From contig NZ_LWSK01000046.1 in NCBI RefSeq assembly GCF_001642955.1, positions 1 through 43,175 on the forward strand: 43,175 nucleotides of DNA, read 5' to 3'. A program made the position numbers and the translations under genes. Numbering within the stretch: the stretch's first letter is position 1; the number at the start of each line of letters is the position of its first letter. This DNA comes from Rubripirellula obstinata. Its GTDB lineage: Bacteria > Planctomycetota > Planctomycetia > Pirellulales > Pirellulaceae. This document shows, one piece after another, positions 18,185-28,119 of this stretch. Under the pieces are notes generated by a model. The model was given only the letters and a program-made list of their open reading frames with translations. It did not search any database and had not been told where the DNA came from.

Positions 18185-21100
18185 ATGATCAATGCAACCC
18201 GCCGATTCAGTCGTCGAAAGCTATTTTCTGAAACACTGGAAACTCGACGAGTGATGGCGGCGACTCCCATCATTTCCGAATTCCTCGCATCAAATTCGGG
18301 TGGCCTGGAAGACGTTGACGGCGATTCGAGCGATTGGATTGAGATCTACAATCCGACCAGTGAGACGTTTAGCCTGGATGGATGGGGCTTAACCGATGAC
18401 GCCGACGAACCGGACAAGTGGACTTTCCCGGCCGTTGATTTAGAAGCCGGCGAGTCCATCGTCGTTTTTGCTTCGGGAAAAGATCGAGCCGTTGCATCGG
18501 AGCAGCTACATACGAACTTCGGCTTGTCTTCAAGCGGTGAATACCTAGCACTCGTTCAGCCCGACCAAACCATCGCTACGGAGTTCGCGCCCGAGTACCC
18601 GCCGCAATCAAACAACTTGTCTTATGGATTCGAATTCCAAACCGACACACTGGTCGAACTTGGTGCAACAGCAAGTTACCTGATCCCGAATGCATCCATC
18701 GGGAATGCTTGGCAAAGCGTCGGCTTTAACGACAGCGGGTGGAATTCGGGCAACACCGGAATCGGTTTTGGCGTTGCCACGCCTGGCTTTGATGTCCGCT
18801 ACGTCAAGGCTCAACCGGCAAGCGGATACAACGGGCGGCTCGATAACATCACCGAAGCGGAAACGCTGTTGGCGACACCGGCCTATCAAGCGTCCGTGGC
18901 GACGGATCAAGTCAGCGTTATCAACTTTTTAAACACGGGTCTTGGTGGCAACTTTGGTAACGACTTGACGTTTCCTTCGTTGACCATTGGTCAAGACGTC
19001 GATCACTTTGCGATCGAGGCAACGTCGATCATCGAAATACCATCGGCCGGCCCTTGGAGTTTTGGCGTCAACAGTGATGATGGATTTCGATTAACGCTTT
19101 CCAAAGACGGAGTGGACTATCAATCCGAATGGCCTGGGACACGCGGTGACGAAGATTCGATTGAAACCTTTAACCTGCCAACCGCAGGCGAATACAGCCT
19201 GCGGTTAGTCTTTTTCGACGCCGCGTTTGGCGGGTCGGTGGAACTGTTCGCTGCACCAGGCAATCAGCCATCATTCAACAATTCGTTTGAACTGGTAGGC
19301 GATGTCGCATCGGGCGGATTGACGTCACTGGCTGGGCTTCCGCTCGACCAACCCGGCCTGGTTCAAACCGACGTGGAATCCACGATGCAGGGTGCGAATG
19401 CATCCGCATTCATGCGAATCCCTTTCAACGTCAATGATCGCAATGATATTGACACCGTGTTGTTGAACATGCGGTACGACGATGGATTCGTGGCGTACAT
19501 CAACGGAGTCGAAGCGGCTCGCAGAAATGCACCAACATCGCTGGCTTTTAATTCCTCAGCAACCGCGGATCGACGGGCCAGCGACGTCCTGTCGCTAGAG
19601 CCTATTTCCATTTCCAGCGATTCGCTCGACGCCATCGTGACCGGCGAAAATGTGTTGGCGATTCAGGGGCTAAATTCTGCCGCTGGGGACAGCAGTTTTC
19701 TAATTGCACCGGAGTTGATTAGCCAATCAGTTCTTGATTCGTCGCCCACCTTTTTCGCGACGCCTACTCCGGGAACCGCTAACGTGGATCCCGTGCTCGG
19801 CTTGGTCGATCGAGTCGAAGTAAGCTTGCCAGCCGGTTTTTATCAATCACCACAAACGGTTGCTCTTTCCACACCGACCCCCGGTGCAACGATCCGCTTT
19901 ACCACTGATGGGAGTGAACCATCAGCGACTAACGGAACCCTTTACAGTGGTCCGATTCCGATAACCTCGACAACCACGCTGCGAGCGATTGGGACAAAGC
20001 AAGACTTCTTTTCGCGACCCAGCGTGACTCGCACTTATCTGTTTCTTGACGATGTCCTGACCCAATCCAACGACGGATCCACCCCAGCGAATTGGCCTAC
20101 CGATTACGGCAACCGCGCCATGGACTTTGGGATCGATCCGGAAGTCGTCAACATAGAAACAGCGGCGCGGGTCAAAGCCGCTTTGCTGGATCTGCCCACG
20201 ATCTCATTGACCACCGACCTGGACAACCTGTTCAACCCAAACACCGGCATCTACGCCAACCCGCAGCAAGATGGTCGGGATTGGGAACGGCCTGCGTCGG
20301 CCGAATGGATCAACCCGGACGGCAGCGAAGGATTCCAGGTCAATGCGGGGCTGCGAATTCGCGGCGGATTCAGCCGAAATCTCGATAACCCCAAGCACTC
20401 GTTCAAACTGTTCTTTCGCGGAGTCTACGGCGACTCGACGCTGGAGTATCCCGTTCATGGCGATCGAGGTGTGTCAGAGTTCGAAAAACTAGATCTACGC
20501 AGTCCGCAAAACTACGCATGGAGCAGGGAGGGCAATCCGAGCAACCAATTTGTCACCGAAGCTCTCGCCAGAACGACGCAATTGGAACTTGGTCAACCGT
20601 CAACGCGAAGCAAATGGGTTCACTTGTATCTCAACGGCCAATACTGGGGCATGTATCAGACTCAAGAACGGGCCGACGCCAATTTTGCCGAATCCTATTT
20701 TGGGGGCGACGCAAACAACTACGACGTGCTCAAACCCGAAGGCGGTTCGGGACTGGCCGTTGAAGCGACCGATGGAAACCGTGACGCATTCGACGAACTG
20801 TGGCAGCAAGCTGCCGCTCGCGATGGCAACACCAACTTGCCCGCGTTCGTCGATAACGCAAACTACTTGAAGGCTCAGGGAAAGAACCCCGACGGATCCG
20901 ACAACCTGAATTATCCAGTGTTGTTGGACGTCGAAAATCTGATCGTTTACATGGTTGATACATTGCGATCAGGCAACCTGGATGCGCCGATTTCCAACTT
21001 CCTGGGCAACGAACGCCCCAACAACTTTTTTGCGATACGAGACCGCACCGCACGCGAAGGATTTAAGTACTTTCAGCATGACGCCGAACACGCCTGGCGC

Positions 21101-24100
21101 GATCCCAACATCGACCGAAACGGCCCCTTCAATTCACCCAACTTCGACAACGATTCGACCTACTTTAACCCGCAGTGGTTGCATCAACAGTTGATGGCCA
21201 ACGATGAGTATCGGATTGCTTTTGCCGACAAGATTCAAGAAACGTTTTTCAACAATGGACTGCTAACTGTCGAGGCCACTCAAGCGAGAATCGATCAGGC
21301 AACGTCCGAAATCGACCTGGCCGTGATCGCTAACTCGGCACGTTGGGGTGATGCACAATCGGGGACACCGCGTTTACGAAGTGATTTTCTAAACGCGATC
21401 AACGACCTCCGGAACAGTTTCATTCCAACACGCGTTCCAGTGGCGTTGGAGCAGTTCAAGAACACTGAGCTTAGGTTGAAAGACGGTGCAGGAAATTACA
21501 CGGTGCAGGTTCCCGCACCACTATTTCCTGACACCGATGCACCCGAATTTTTTGTCGCAGGAACGTCACAACTTGGCGGGGTCGTGGAACCCGGGACCGC
21601 AGTCACTCTGGTCGGATCCGAAGGCACGATTCATTACACAACCGACGGCAGCGATCCACGTGACTTTGGTGGCGGCATTAATCCCGCTGCGGCTTCGGTG
21701 GCCACTGGAACGACAAACCTAACGCTGATCGAACAAGGATCCGTCTGGAAGTACGACGACACCGGCAGCAATCTTGGGACGACTTGGCGATCGACCGGAT
21801 TCAATGATTCGCTTTGGCAATCGGGGCCTGCGCCGCTGGGTTACGGGAACGATGGCGAAGTCACGACGGTAGGTTTTGGTGGGGACGCCAACAACAAGCA
21901 CATTACGACTTATTTCCGAAACCAGTTTACGGTTCCCGCTGGGCAGATCGCTTCGGCGACACTTGACTTGAAGTTTGATGATGGCGTTGCGGTTTACATC
22001 AATGGGGTCGAGGTCACTGAAGCGAGACGAAACTTGCCCGCCAACCCGGCTTTTGATCAGTTTGCGACCGGAGTCATCACCGACGCTTCCTTCACCTCGT
22101 TTGCAATTCCCAGCAGTTATTTAGTTCCAGGAAACAACACCATCGCGGTGGAAATTCATCAAGTCAGCCGCACCAGCAGCGACATTGGTTTCGACGTTTC
22201 ATTAGAAGTCGCAACTTTTTCAGATGCAGCGGCTTCGTCAATCAATGTCGATCAAGCGACGCAAATCAAGGCACGTGTTTTGACCAACGACGGAACCTGG
22301 TCAGCACTTTCCGATGCGACGTTCGACGTGAACGCGACGGTGCCCGCCGACGCAAGCAATCTTCGATTGACGGAAATTCACTACAACCCGGTTGAAGGAA
22401 ACAACGCTGAATTCCTTGAGCTTCAAAACATCAGCGACTTCACCATCGACCTTGGCGGCGTGACACTGACCGATGGACCATCGACTGATTTTGTGATCCC
22501 GTCAGGTGTTTCACTTGGCCCCGGTAAGTTTGCTTTGATCGTCAGTAACGAAGCAGCTTTCCGCAGTGCCAATTCCACCGACATTGGCGACAAAGTCATC
22601 GGACAATGGGCAACGGGTGCGTTATCCAACGGGGGCGAGAACATTCGGTTGGAAGATGCGTCAGGCAACGAAATTGTGGACGTGGATTATGACGATCGTG
22701 ATCTATGGTCAGTAACGGCGGACGGCAACGGTGCCAGCTTGGAATTGGTGGATCCCGTTAACACGCCAGACAACTTGGCGTCCAAACCGTATTCGTGGCG
22801 CGGCAGCGTGACCGTTGGCGGGACGCCGGGTGCCGCACGAGTCGCTCCACAGGGAATCGTGATCAACGAAATCTTGGCACACACGGACTTGCCGCAATTC
22901 GATTCAATCGAAGTGTTCAATCCAACCAACACAGCGATCGACATCGGCGGATGGTACCTAAGCGATGACGTGGAAGCACCGCTTAAATACCGAATCCCAT
23001 TGAACACCAGCATTCCCGCGGGCGGCTACCTTAGCTTTAACGAAACAGACTTTAACACCGGAGCCATCCCGTTCCTGCTTAATTCAGGCGGCGAACAGGC
23101 CGTGCTTTCGCAAAGTGACGATGGCATCACCGTCAGTCGCTTTGAAGATGCGATCGAGTTTGCTGCAACCTTCAACGGCCAAAGCCTGGGGCGAATCCCC
23201 GGCAACTTGCCGCGTCTAGCTCCGCTGGCTTCCGAATCGATCGGCCGAATCAATGGCGGATTCGCGTGGTCGGATATCACAATCAGCGAAGTTCACTATC
23301 ACCCAACTGATCCAGACATTACGGGCGTGTCCGATCGAGACCTTGAATTTGTGGAACTGTACAATCCCGGATCGGACGACGTCTTGCTGACCGATTGGCG
23401 ACTGGCGGTCACCAGTGACACCGACTTGAATTTTGTTTTCGATGGGCAGTCAATTCCAGCGGGCGAAACACTGGTTGCCGTCACCTTTGATCCCGTGATT
23501 AACACTGGATTGCGAGACGCGTTTCGCAGTCACTACGGCATCGACCAGAACGTGGTTCTGGTTGGGCCGCTCGGTGACACGCTCAATAACAGCCATGGAA
23601 TCGTCAAACTGCTGCGCCCCGATACCCCGGGACTTGATGAGACGGAAATCCCCAACGTCCTGTCCGACGAAGTCTTCTACGACGACCAACTACCGTGGGC
23701 GATCGCTGCCGATGGCGACGGTCAATCACTCAACCGGATCGCATCAACAACGCTCGGCAATTTCTCCGATAGTTGGACCGGTTCATCACCGACGCCGGGT
23801 CAGTATCAAGGCTCAGGAAACATCAGCTCGATCGTTATCAACAACGATCGACAAACACGATCCGAAATCACATCGATCACCGTTTCCTTCGACGGTTCGG
23901 TCGATGCAACAGTTGACGACTTTCAAATTACCAATCTTGATACCAACGAAGTTGTCACCGGCGTGCAACTTAACATCGCCGGACAAGTCGCAACGTTAAC
24001 ATTCACCGGCGGCGATTCTGTCGCGGGTGATTTAAGCGATAACAACGAACCAACGTTATCAAACGGAAACTACGAACTAAAATTCAAACGCAGCGGCAGT

Positions 24101-24319
24101 TTCGCCAGTGTTGCACCGGAACCGATCGACAACTTCTTCCGCAAGTACGGCGACGCTTCAGGCGACGACCTAGTCGGACTCACCGACTTTGCCAATTTCC
24201 GCAGCAGTTTCGGCAAAAAAATCAATGAAGACGGTTTCAACAGCAGCCTCGACAGCGACCGCGACGGCCTAGTAAGCCTAACCGACTTCGCAGCCTTCCG
24301 CCAAGCATTCGGCAGGTAA
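18185..24319 (+). CDS. Giant surface protein: lamin-tail, PA14-like, chitobiase-C, CotH and dockerin-like domains
   Basis: About 2044 residues from the ATG at 18185 (an in-frame GTG at 18104 would add 27). The N-terminus RRKLFSETLETRRVMAA resembles the planctomycete extracellular export motif. Reading along: a lamin-tail domain (about 25-140, SDWIEIYNPTS), a PA14-like carbohydrate-binding region (about 226-356), a chitobiase C-terminal-like domain (about 546-620, RFTTDGSEPS), a CotH kinase-like domain (about 665-1100, with GLRIRGGFSRN, HSFKLFFRG and NNYDVLKPEGG), a second TTDGSDP stretch, a jellyroll-like segment, three more lamin-tail domains, and a C-terminal dockerin-like pair (about 1979-2044, GDASGDDLVGLTDFANF and LDSDRDGLVSLTDF). 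CotH domains can phosphorylate extracellular proteins. It is likely exported and attached to the surface; its substrate is unknown. Confidence 0.88.
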   Translation: MINATRRFSRRKLFSETLETRRVMAATPIISEFLASNSGGLEDVDGDSSDWIEIYNPTSETFSLDGWGLTDDADEPDKWTFPAVDLEAGESIVVFASGKDRAVASEQLHTNFGLSSSGEYLALVQPDQTIATEFAPEYPPQSNNLSYGFEFQTDTLVELGATASYLIPNASIGNAWQSVGFNDSGWNSGNTGIGFGVATPGFDVRYVKAQPASGYNGRLDNITEAETLLATPAYQASVATDQVSVINFLNTGLGGNFGNDLTFPSLTIGQDVDHFAIEATSIIEIPSAGPWSFGVNSDDGFRLTLSKDGVDYQSEWPGTRGDEDSIETFNLPTAGEYSLRLVFFDAAFGGSVELFAAPGNQPSFNNSFELVGDVASGGLTSLAGLPLDQPGLVQTDVESTMQGANASAFMRIPFNVNDRNDIDTVLLNMRYDDGFVAYINGVEAARRNAPTSLAFNSSATADRRASDVLSLEPISISSDSLDAIVTGENVLAIQGLNSAAGDSSFLIAPELISQSVLDSSPTFFATPTPGTANVDPVLGLVDRVEVSLPAGFYQSPQTVALSTPTPGATIRFTTDGSEPSATNGTLYSGPIPITSTTTLRAIGTKQDFFSRPSVTRTYLFLDDVLTQSNDGSTPANWPTDYGNRAMDFGIDPEVVNIETAARVKAALLDLPTISLTTDLDNLFNPNTGIYANPQQDGRDWERPASAEWINPDGSEGFQVNAGLRIRGGFSRNLDNPKHSFKLFFRGVYGDSTLEYPVHGDRGVSEFEKLDLRSPQNYAWSREGNPSNQFVTEALARTTQLELGQPSTRSKWVHLYLNGQYWGMYQTQERADANFAESYFGGDANNYDVLKPEGGSGLAVEATDGNRDAFDELWQQAAARDGNTNLPAFVDNANYLKAQGKNPDGSDNLNYPVLLDVENLIVYMVDTLRSGNLDAPISNFLGNERPNNFFAIRDRTAREGFKYFQHDAEHAWRDPNIDRNGPFNSPNFDNDSTYFNPQWLHQQLMANDEYRIAFADKIQETFFNNGLLTVEATQARIDQATSEIDLAVIANSARWGDAQSGTPRLRSDFLNAINDLRNSFIPTRVPVALEQFKNTELRLKDGAGNYTVQVPAPLFPDTDAPEFFVAGTSQLGGVVEPGTAVTLVGSEGTIHYTTDGSDPRDFGGGINPAAASVATGTTNLTLIEQGSVWKYDDTGSNLGTTWRSTGFNDSLWQSGPAPLGYGNDGEVTTVGFGGDANNKHITTYFRNQFTVPAGQIASATLDLKFDDGVAVYINGVEVTEARRNLPANPAFDQFATGVITDASFTSFAIPSSYLVPGNNTIAVEIHQVSRTSSDIGFDVSLEVATFSDAAASSINVDQATQIKARVLTNDGTWSALSDATFDVNATVPADASNLRLTEIHYNPVEGNNAEFLELQNISDFTIDLGGVTLTDGPSTDFVIPSGVSLGPGKFALIVSNEAAFRSANSTDIGDKVIGQWATGALSNGGENIRLEDASGNEIVDVDYDDRDLWSVTADGNGASLELVDPVNTPDNLASKPYSWRGSVTVGGTPGAARVAPQGIVINEILAHTDLPQFDSIEVFNPTNTAIDIGGWYLSDDVEAPLKYRIPLNTSIPAGGYLSFNETDFNTGAIPFLLNSGGEQAVLSQSDDGITVSRFEDAIEFAATFNGQSLGRIPGNLPRLAPLASESIGRINGGFAWSDITISEVHYHPTDPDITGVSDRDLEFVELYNPGSDDVLLTDWRLAVTSDTDLNFVFDGQSIPAGETLVAVTFDPVINTGLRDAFRSHYGIDQNVVLVGPLGDTLNNSHGIVKLLRPDTPGLDETEIPNVLSDEVFYDDQLPWAIAADGDGQSLNRIASTTLGNFSDSWTGSSPTPGQYQGSGNISSIVINNDRQTRSEITSITVSFDGSVDATVDDFQITNLDTNEVVTGVQLNIAGQVATLTFTGGDSVAGDLSDNNEPTLSNGNYELKFKRSGSFASVAPEPIDNFFRKYGDASGDDLVGLTDFANFRSSFGKKINEDGFNSSLDSDRDGLVSLTDFAAFRQAFGR

Positions 24320-24363
24320 CGATTGTTGTTTGATTCTGGATGAACCAACAGTAGAATCCGGGG

Positions 24364-27219
24364 ATGTACCGAAAACCGTCAATCCGTTGGCTCACTTGCA
24401 TCGCACTCATCATAGCTGCGGTTTGTTGGATGGCCGTTGGCGGGTCTGGCGAGTCTACCGCGAAATCGGATGAGACCTTCTTGCCGTTGTTGCCACGTCC
24501 ACAAGAAGTCGTCTCGCCGCGGGCATTTGTTTCCAGCGACGGTCAGTTTTCGCTTGAGGTTTGGCCGAGTGATCAAAATGGCGTAGGTGGGGCGACGTAC
24601 AAGCTACGCACTGGAACGGAATCGCTTTGGTCAATGCAACATCCGTTCACGCTTGTGAACGTGTGTCTGACCCAAGCGGGTGAAGCGATTGGCTACGCCT
24701 ATAGCCACGGGATTCAAGGACGAGTACATGGGGATGGCTACGGGGATTTTCAGGTCGTGATCCTGGATCGTTCAGGAAAGGTCCGTCTAAGAGACCGCGT
24801 CGAGCGAACGGGAAGCCGGTTCCTGCATGAACCTCCCAGTCCAATAGCGGATGGGTTGATTGTGCATGAGGAACACGATCATTTCTTTGTGCAACTGTTG
24901 GATCCTGACGTCAATCGACGTCAACCGACTTGGTGGTCTTACCAGATTTCGACCGGGACCAAAAATGCTGAAGTACAACCACCGACCATGCGAGATGAGC
25001 ATTCGTCGCATGGTTTCGTGATTGCCGCTAAACCGATTGCTGGCACGCCGCTGACAATCGTGCATCAATCCCATTCTTGGTCAGGTTACGGCCGCGACGG
25101 CAATGACGAATACGGCGCGAGATTCTTTGTTGTCGACCAGAAAGGAAGACTGATTTGGAACAAACTGCTACGTCACGACTATCAAGTCGCCCATACCGAT
25201 AGCGACGCTAAAATGGACGGTGAAAATGAAAAGATTAACAAGTCAGTAAGAAATCGCATTTTCCAATTCGGAGGTATCCTTCCAGACAAAAAATCGATGG
25301 AGTTCGAACTCTACTTTGCACGCGATTCACGGCGGGTCACCTATCGTGTGGAACGATCCGCAGAACAGAACTCCACCACGAACAGTTCGGAACAATTAGC
25401 CTGGAACGTCACCGAAGTCGCCAACGAGCCATCGAGTCTGCCGCAAATCGCAACAGCGAAACAGGATCAAGCACTTCGCGAAACGTTGCGAATCGGACAG
25501 GATTCACGAATCCAAGTTGCTGTCGTGGCTGCAAATTTTCCGTCATTGAAACCACTGTCATCTATCGAACTGGCGCAGCGCGAGCCAGAGTCACCAATCC
25601 ATAGCATCTATCATTTCGCGGGCGGTGGACCGGGCCGGCTAGCTTTCATCCGATCAATCCCCGGCGGCCAGAACGTGTTCGTGTTGGTCGGTCTCGATGG
25701 CGAGTTGGTGCTGGAATTCAAACTTCCTGAACATCCCGCCGAAGGTCGGTGGCAGACTTGCTGGCTACAAGGAGATACGTTTTTAGTTACCGTCTCGCCG
25801 TACGGAGTGGAACAAAAGTCGACCGCATGGGTTTTGGATACTAAGAGTGAATCACTCTCGAAACTAGATGCATTTGATTGCGATTCCATCGATGACCTTG
25901 CTCGCCTACCCGATGGTGGTTTTGCAGCCTTGGCAACTGCTCGATATGAATACACGATGGTGTCGGGCCTGCATGGATTTTCCCCTGACGGACGATCGCG
26001 TTGGCATATCGAGCAGGACTACTCAAAAGGTCCGCAAGCCTTGTTCAGCCCGGAAGCGATCACGCTGACATCATCGGGCGAAGTCGCTGTTCTGGACAAC
26101 ATTCGAGATTCGCTGCAGTACTTTTCGCCCCAGGGTCAGTTTCTTAGATCCGTCGATTTGAAAGAAGCATGGGGCCGCGAGCCGAACTACCCAACCGACC
26201 TGGCAACAACACCCGATGGGTTAGTCGTTTACGATTTCGACGCTGCCAAACCGTATGTGCGAGTGGATTCCGAAGGTAAGCAACAGTCCTGGTTTCAACC
26301 ACGTCAGGCTGATGGACGAGTCGTTGACTGTGCTGATTTCGAGACGGATTCGAGGGGTTTTGTTTGGGTGACGGATCGGCATGCACTGCTACGTTTAGAC
26401 TCCCAAGGCGTCGTGGATCGAATCATCGGTGCCCAGCCTGATCCGAATCAACTTCGCAATGTCGCGATGTTAGAAATCGATCGTTTGGGCAAGCGATATG
26501 TTGTCGATCAGCAATCTGCGACCATCCACGTTATGAACGCGGACTGGCAACTTCAGCACCGATGCGTGGTGTCCCCTGACGACTTTCGTGGCGAGTTGTT
26601 TCAGCCGCTGTTGACCGTTACCGACGACGGAGACGTATCAGTGTGCGTATCAACAGTTGGACGCAGAGGGCACTTCGTTCGCTTTTCAAAAACAGGTGAA
26701 CCTATAGTCGTCCCGCCATCGCAGGAATGGAAGGGAAGACCTGGGCCAGGTACCCGCACGCGAATCATCGAAGACTATGACTCGTTGTTCTGGATCGAAA
26801 CTGACGACTCTGGCAAGCGAACCAAACAAAAAATCACAGCCCGTCCCGATGGTCACTGGTTCGAACGAATCATCGATGTGCGTTTTGACGATGACGGATG
26901 TTTCGCTGTGTTGGCTGAAAGCGATTCGCTGAAGGAATGCTCGATCAACTTATTTGACGCGTCAGCGAATCCGCAAAAGGTGATTGTGTTACCGAAAGAG
27001 GTTGGTGACTCCCCCAAATTTGACTATCGAGAAAAATACCTCGCCGTGATCGGAAATAGCATTCTGCTTTGGATGGATCTTGACGGCCGCATGATCGCCA
27101 GAAATGAACTGCAACCTGACAGAACAAAGCTGCCGTCCCCCAAAATCGTGCCCGGAAAGCACGAACTAATCCTGTCGCCAGGGCGTGGAACAAGCTTGGT
27201 ACGCTTTGAATTGCCATAA
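24364..27219 (+). CDS. Secreted probable beta-propeller protein of unknown function
   Basis: This 951-residue protein begins 44 bp after the CotH protein, so the two may be co-transcribed. Residues 1-34 contain a hydrophobic helix (CIALIIAAVCWMAVGG) that fits a signal peptide or membrane anchor. The C-terminal half has repeated strands of the kind EVAVLDNIRDSLQYFSPQGQ, GLVVYDFDAAKPYVRVDSEG and GFVWVTDRHALLRLDSQG, resembling NHL/SMP-30-like propeller blades. I recognise no catalytic signature. By location it may act outside the cell alongside the surface protein, but this is only contextual. Confidence 0.75.
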   Translation: MYRKPSIRWLTCIALIIAAVCWMAVGGSGESTAKSDETFLPLLPRPQEVVSPRAFVSSDGQFSLEVWPSDQNGVGGATYKLRTGTESLWSMQHPFTLVNVCLTQAGEAIGYAYSHGIQGRVHGDGYGDFQVVILDRSGKVRLRDRVERTGSRFLHEPPSPIADGLIVHEEHDHFFVQLLDPDVNRRQPTWWSYQISTGTKNAEVQPPTMRDEHSSHGFVIAAKPIAGTPLTIVHQSHSWSGYGRDGNDEYGARFFVVDQKGRLIWNKLLRHDYQVAHTDSDAKMDGENEKINKSVRNRIFQFGGILPDKKSMEFELYFARDSRRVTYRVERSAEQNSTTNSSEQLAWNVTEVANEPSSLPQIATAKQDQALRETLRIGQDSRIQVAVVAANFPSLKPLSSIELAQREPESPIHSIYHFAGGGPGRLAFIRSIPGGQNVFVLVGLDGELVLEFKLPEHPAEGRWQTCWLQGDTFLVTVSPYGVEQKSTAWVLDTKSESLSKLDAFDCDSIDDLARLPDGGFAALATARYEYTMVSGLHGFSPDGRSRWHIEQDYSKGPQALFSPEAITLTSSGEVAVLDNIRDSLQYFSPQGQFLRSVDLKEAWGREPNYPTDLATTPDGLVVYDFDAAKPYVRVDSEGKQQSWFQPRQADGRVVDCADFETDSRGFVWVTDRHALLRLDSQGVVDRIIGAQPDPNQLRNVAMLEIDRLGKRYVVDQQSATIHVMNADWQLQHRCVVSPDDFRGELFQPLLTVTDDGDVSVCVSTVGRRGHFVRFSKTGEPIVVPPSQEWKGRPGPGTRTRIIEDYDSLFWIETDDSGKRTKQKITARPDGHWFERIIDVRFDDDGCFAVLAESDSLKECSINLFDASANPQKVIVLPKEVGDSPKFDYREKYLAVIGNSILLWMDLDGRMIARNELQPDRTKLPSPKIVPGKHELILSPGRGTSLVRFELP

Positions 27220-27227
27220 AAAAACTC

Positions 27228-27251
27228 TGAGCCTCGATCGATCGAGGCTCA
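27228..27251. terminator. 24-bp perfect palindrome after the propeller gene
   Basis: TGAGCCTCGATC and its exact complement meet without a loop, starting 9 bp after the stop codon. A run of seven A residues sits just before it on the plus strand, so the minus strand reads hairpin then T-run. That is the form of an intrinsic terminator for leftward transcription. On the plus strand it could still act as a 3' hairpin for the propeller mRNA. Confidence 0.55.
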
Positions 27252-27293
27252 AACATACAGAGGGCCGCATGATCCGGGGGCGTGATCCGAACC

Positions 27294-27377
27294 TAAACTT
27301 AAACTCAAACTCAAACTCAAACTCAAACTCAAACTCAAACTCAAACTTAAACTGAAACTTAAACTTAAACTCAAACT
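27294..27377. repeat. Hexanucleotide microsatellite, 14 units of YAAACT
   Basis: Fourteen head-to-tail 6-bp units run from 27294 to 27377. Most are CAAACT, with TAAACT at both ends and one GAAACT. The tract is bracketed by near-identical sequences beginning ACATACAGAGGG (27253 and 27380) and containing GTGATCCGGGGGCG. Read leftward it would encode alternating Ser-Leu, but no supported gene spans it. The unit number could vary between strains. Confidence 0.9.
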
Positions 27378-27427
27378 TAACATACAGAGGGCGGCGTGAT
27401 CCGGCCGCGTGATCCGGGGGCGGAGCA

Positions 27428-27514
27428 CAACGCCGTGAAGGGTTTCTAAATTGTTTAACCGCGTGGGCATCACCCCGCGCGCCGTGAGGCCAGCACGACG
27501 CGCGGGGCGATGCC
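27428..27514. repeat. Palindromic element, truncated copy D
   Basis: It starts CAACGCCGTGAAGGGTTTC and continues through TTTAACCGCGTGGGCATC and a GCGCG core, so this end matches the reverse complement of the right arm of copies A and B. After the second core (CGCGCGGGGCGATGCC) the element breaks off and the 35-bp sequence shared with 43000-43034 begins. Confidence 0.8.
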
Positions 27515-27549
27515 TGGCCTGATAAAAATCATTGCAACGCAGCAAATTG
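27515..27549. repeat. 35-bp sequence shared with 43000-43034
   Basis: The segment TGGCCTGATAAAAATCATTG and the following CAACGCAGCAAATTG recur at 43000-43034 with two substitutions. It directly abuts the truncated copy D, which suggests a composite or nested repeat. Confidence 0.75.
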
Positions 27550-27602
27550 CTTCGGCTAACTGTTAAACGAAACGTGACGACTATTTAAATAAATCAACAA
27601 GC

Positions 27603-27644
27603 CGCCAAGAGTTTCGGCAACTCGACAAACCGAAAGTCTTGGCG
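27603..27644. repeat. 15-bp-stem hairpin
   Basis: CGCCAAGAGTTTCGG (27603-27617) pairs with CCGAAAGTCTTGGCG (27630-27644) at 14 of 15 positions around a 12-nt loop. It lies in non-coding DNA. Short reverse-strand frames through it have no family resemblance and are likely spurious. Confidence 0.65.
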
Positions 27645-27729
27645 ACTTTCGCTACCAATTTTCCCGCCAATAATCGTTCAGACGTTTCCAAGCCGGACGT
27701 TCTCTTACGCGTCCAGTGGCTCTCGGTGG

Positions 27730-28119
27730 TCAATGTGCCGCGGGAATCGATTTCGGGCGCAAGTCTCTTGTCAAATCGTCTGCCACCATTTCTTCGAGCA
27801 CGCATTTCCGGTGTGACAAAAGACTTTGCTGCAGCGAATCGTCCCAAGGGGTTTCGATGATCGTTTGGGTCGCTGGCAGATCGAGATTGGTTTTAACAGC
27901 GGCCCAGTTTAACGAGCCAATGCGAAGCCATGGACCGTTGGGGACATTGATTTGCGTGAGAAACGCTAAGAAAATGCCAAGAAATCGGACACGTCTGGCG
28001 AGCGGCCAACGCTTGTGAATTGGCAACAAATGATAACATTCAGCGAGAATGCTGATTATCGAGAGAAATCTAAGCCGTCCATCGTGACGATTGAATGAAT
28101 CTCTATCGCAGTCAACCAA
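27730..28119 (-). CDS. Doubtful hypothetical protein
   Basis: A 129-codon frame begins inside the 3' end of the lipoprotein gene and runs leftward. Its middle (FLGIFLAFLTQINVPNGPWLRIGSLNWAAVKTN) could form a partly hydrophobic domain. I recognise no family, see no ribosome-binding site, and the first 30 codons overlap another gene in a different frame. It may be a decayed remnant or chance. Apart from this, 27645-28055 shows nothing definite. Confidence 0.2.
   Translation of the reverse strand: MVDCDRDSFNRHDGRLRFLSIISILAECYHLLPIHKRWPLARRVRFLGIFLAFLTQINVPNGPWLRIGSLNWAAVKTNLDLPATQTIIETPWDDSLQQSLLSHRKCVLEEMVADDLTRDLRPKSIPAAH

Noticed and set aside
27294-27377. Possible CRISPR array in the hexamer tract
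   Set aside because: The unit is 6 bp with no spacers; it is a microsatellite. No cas gene is present in the window.
27249-27545. Reverse ORF with a Ser-Leu repeat
   Set aside because: The repetitive peptide is the translated hexanucleotide array; the rest is repeat element. It has no plausible signal peptide or homology.
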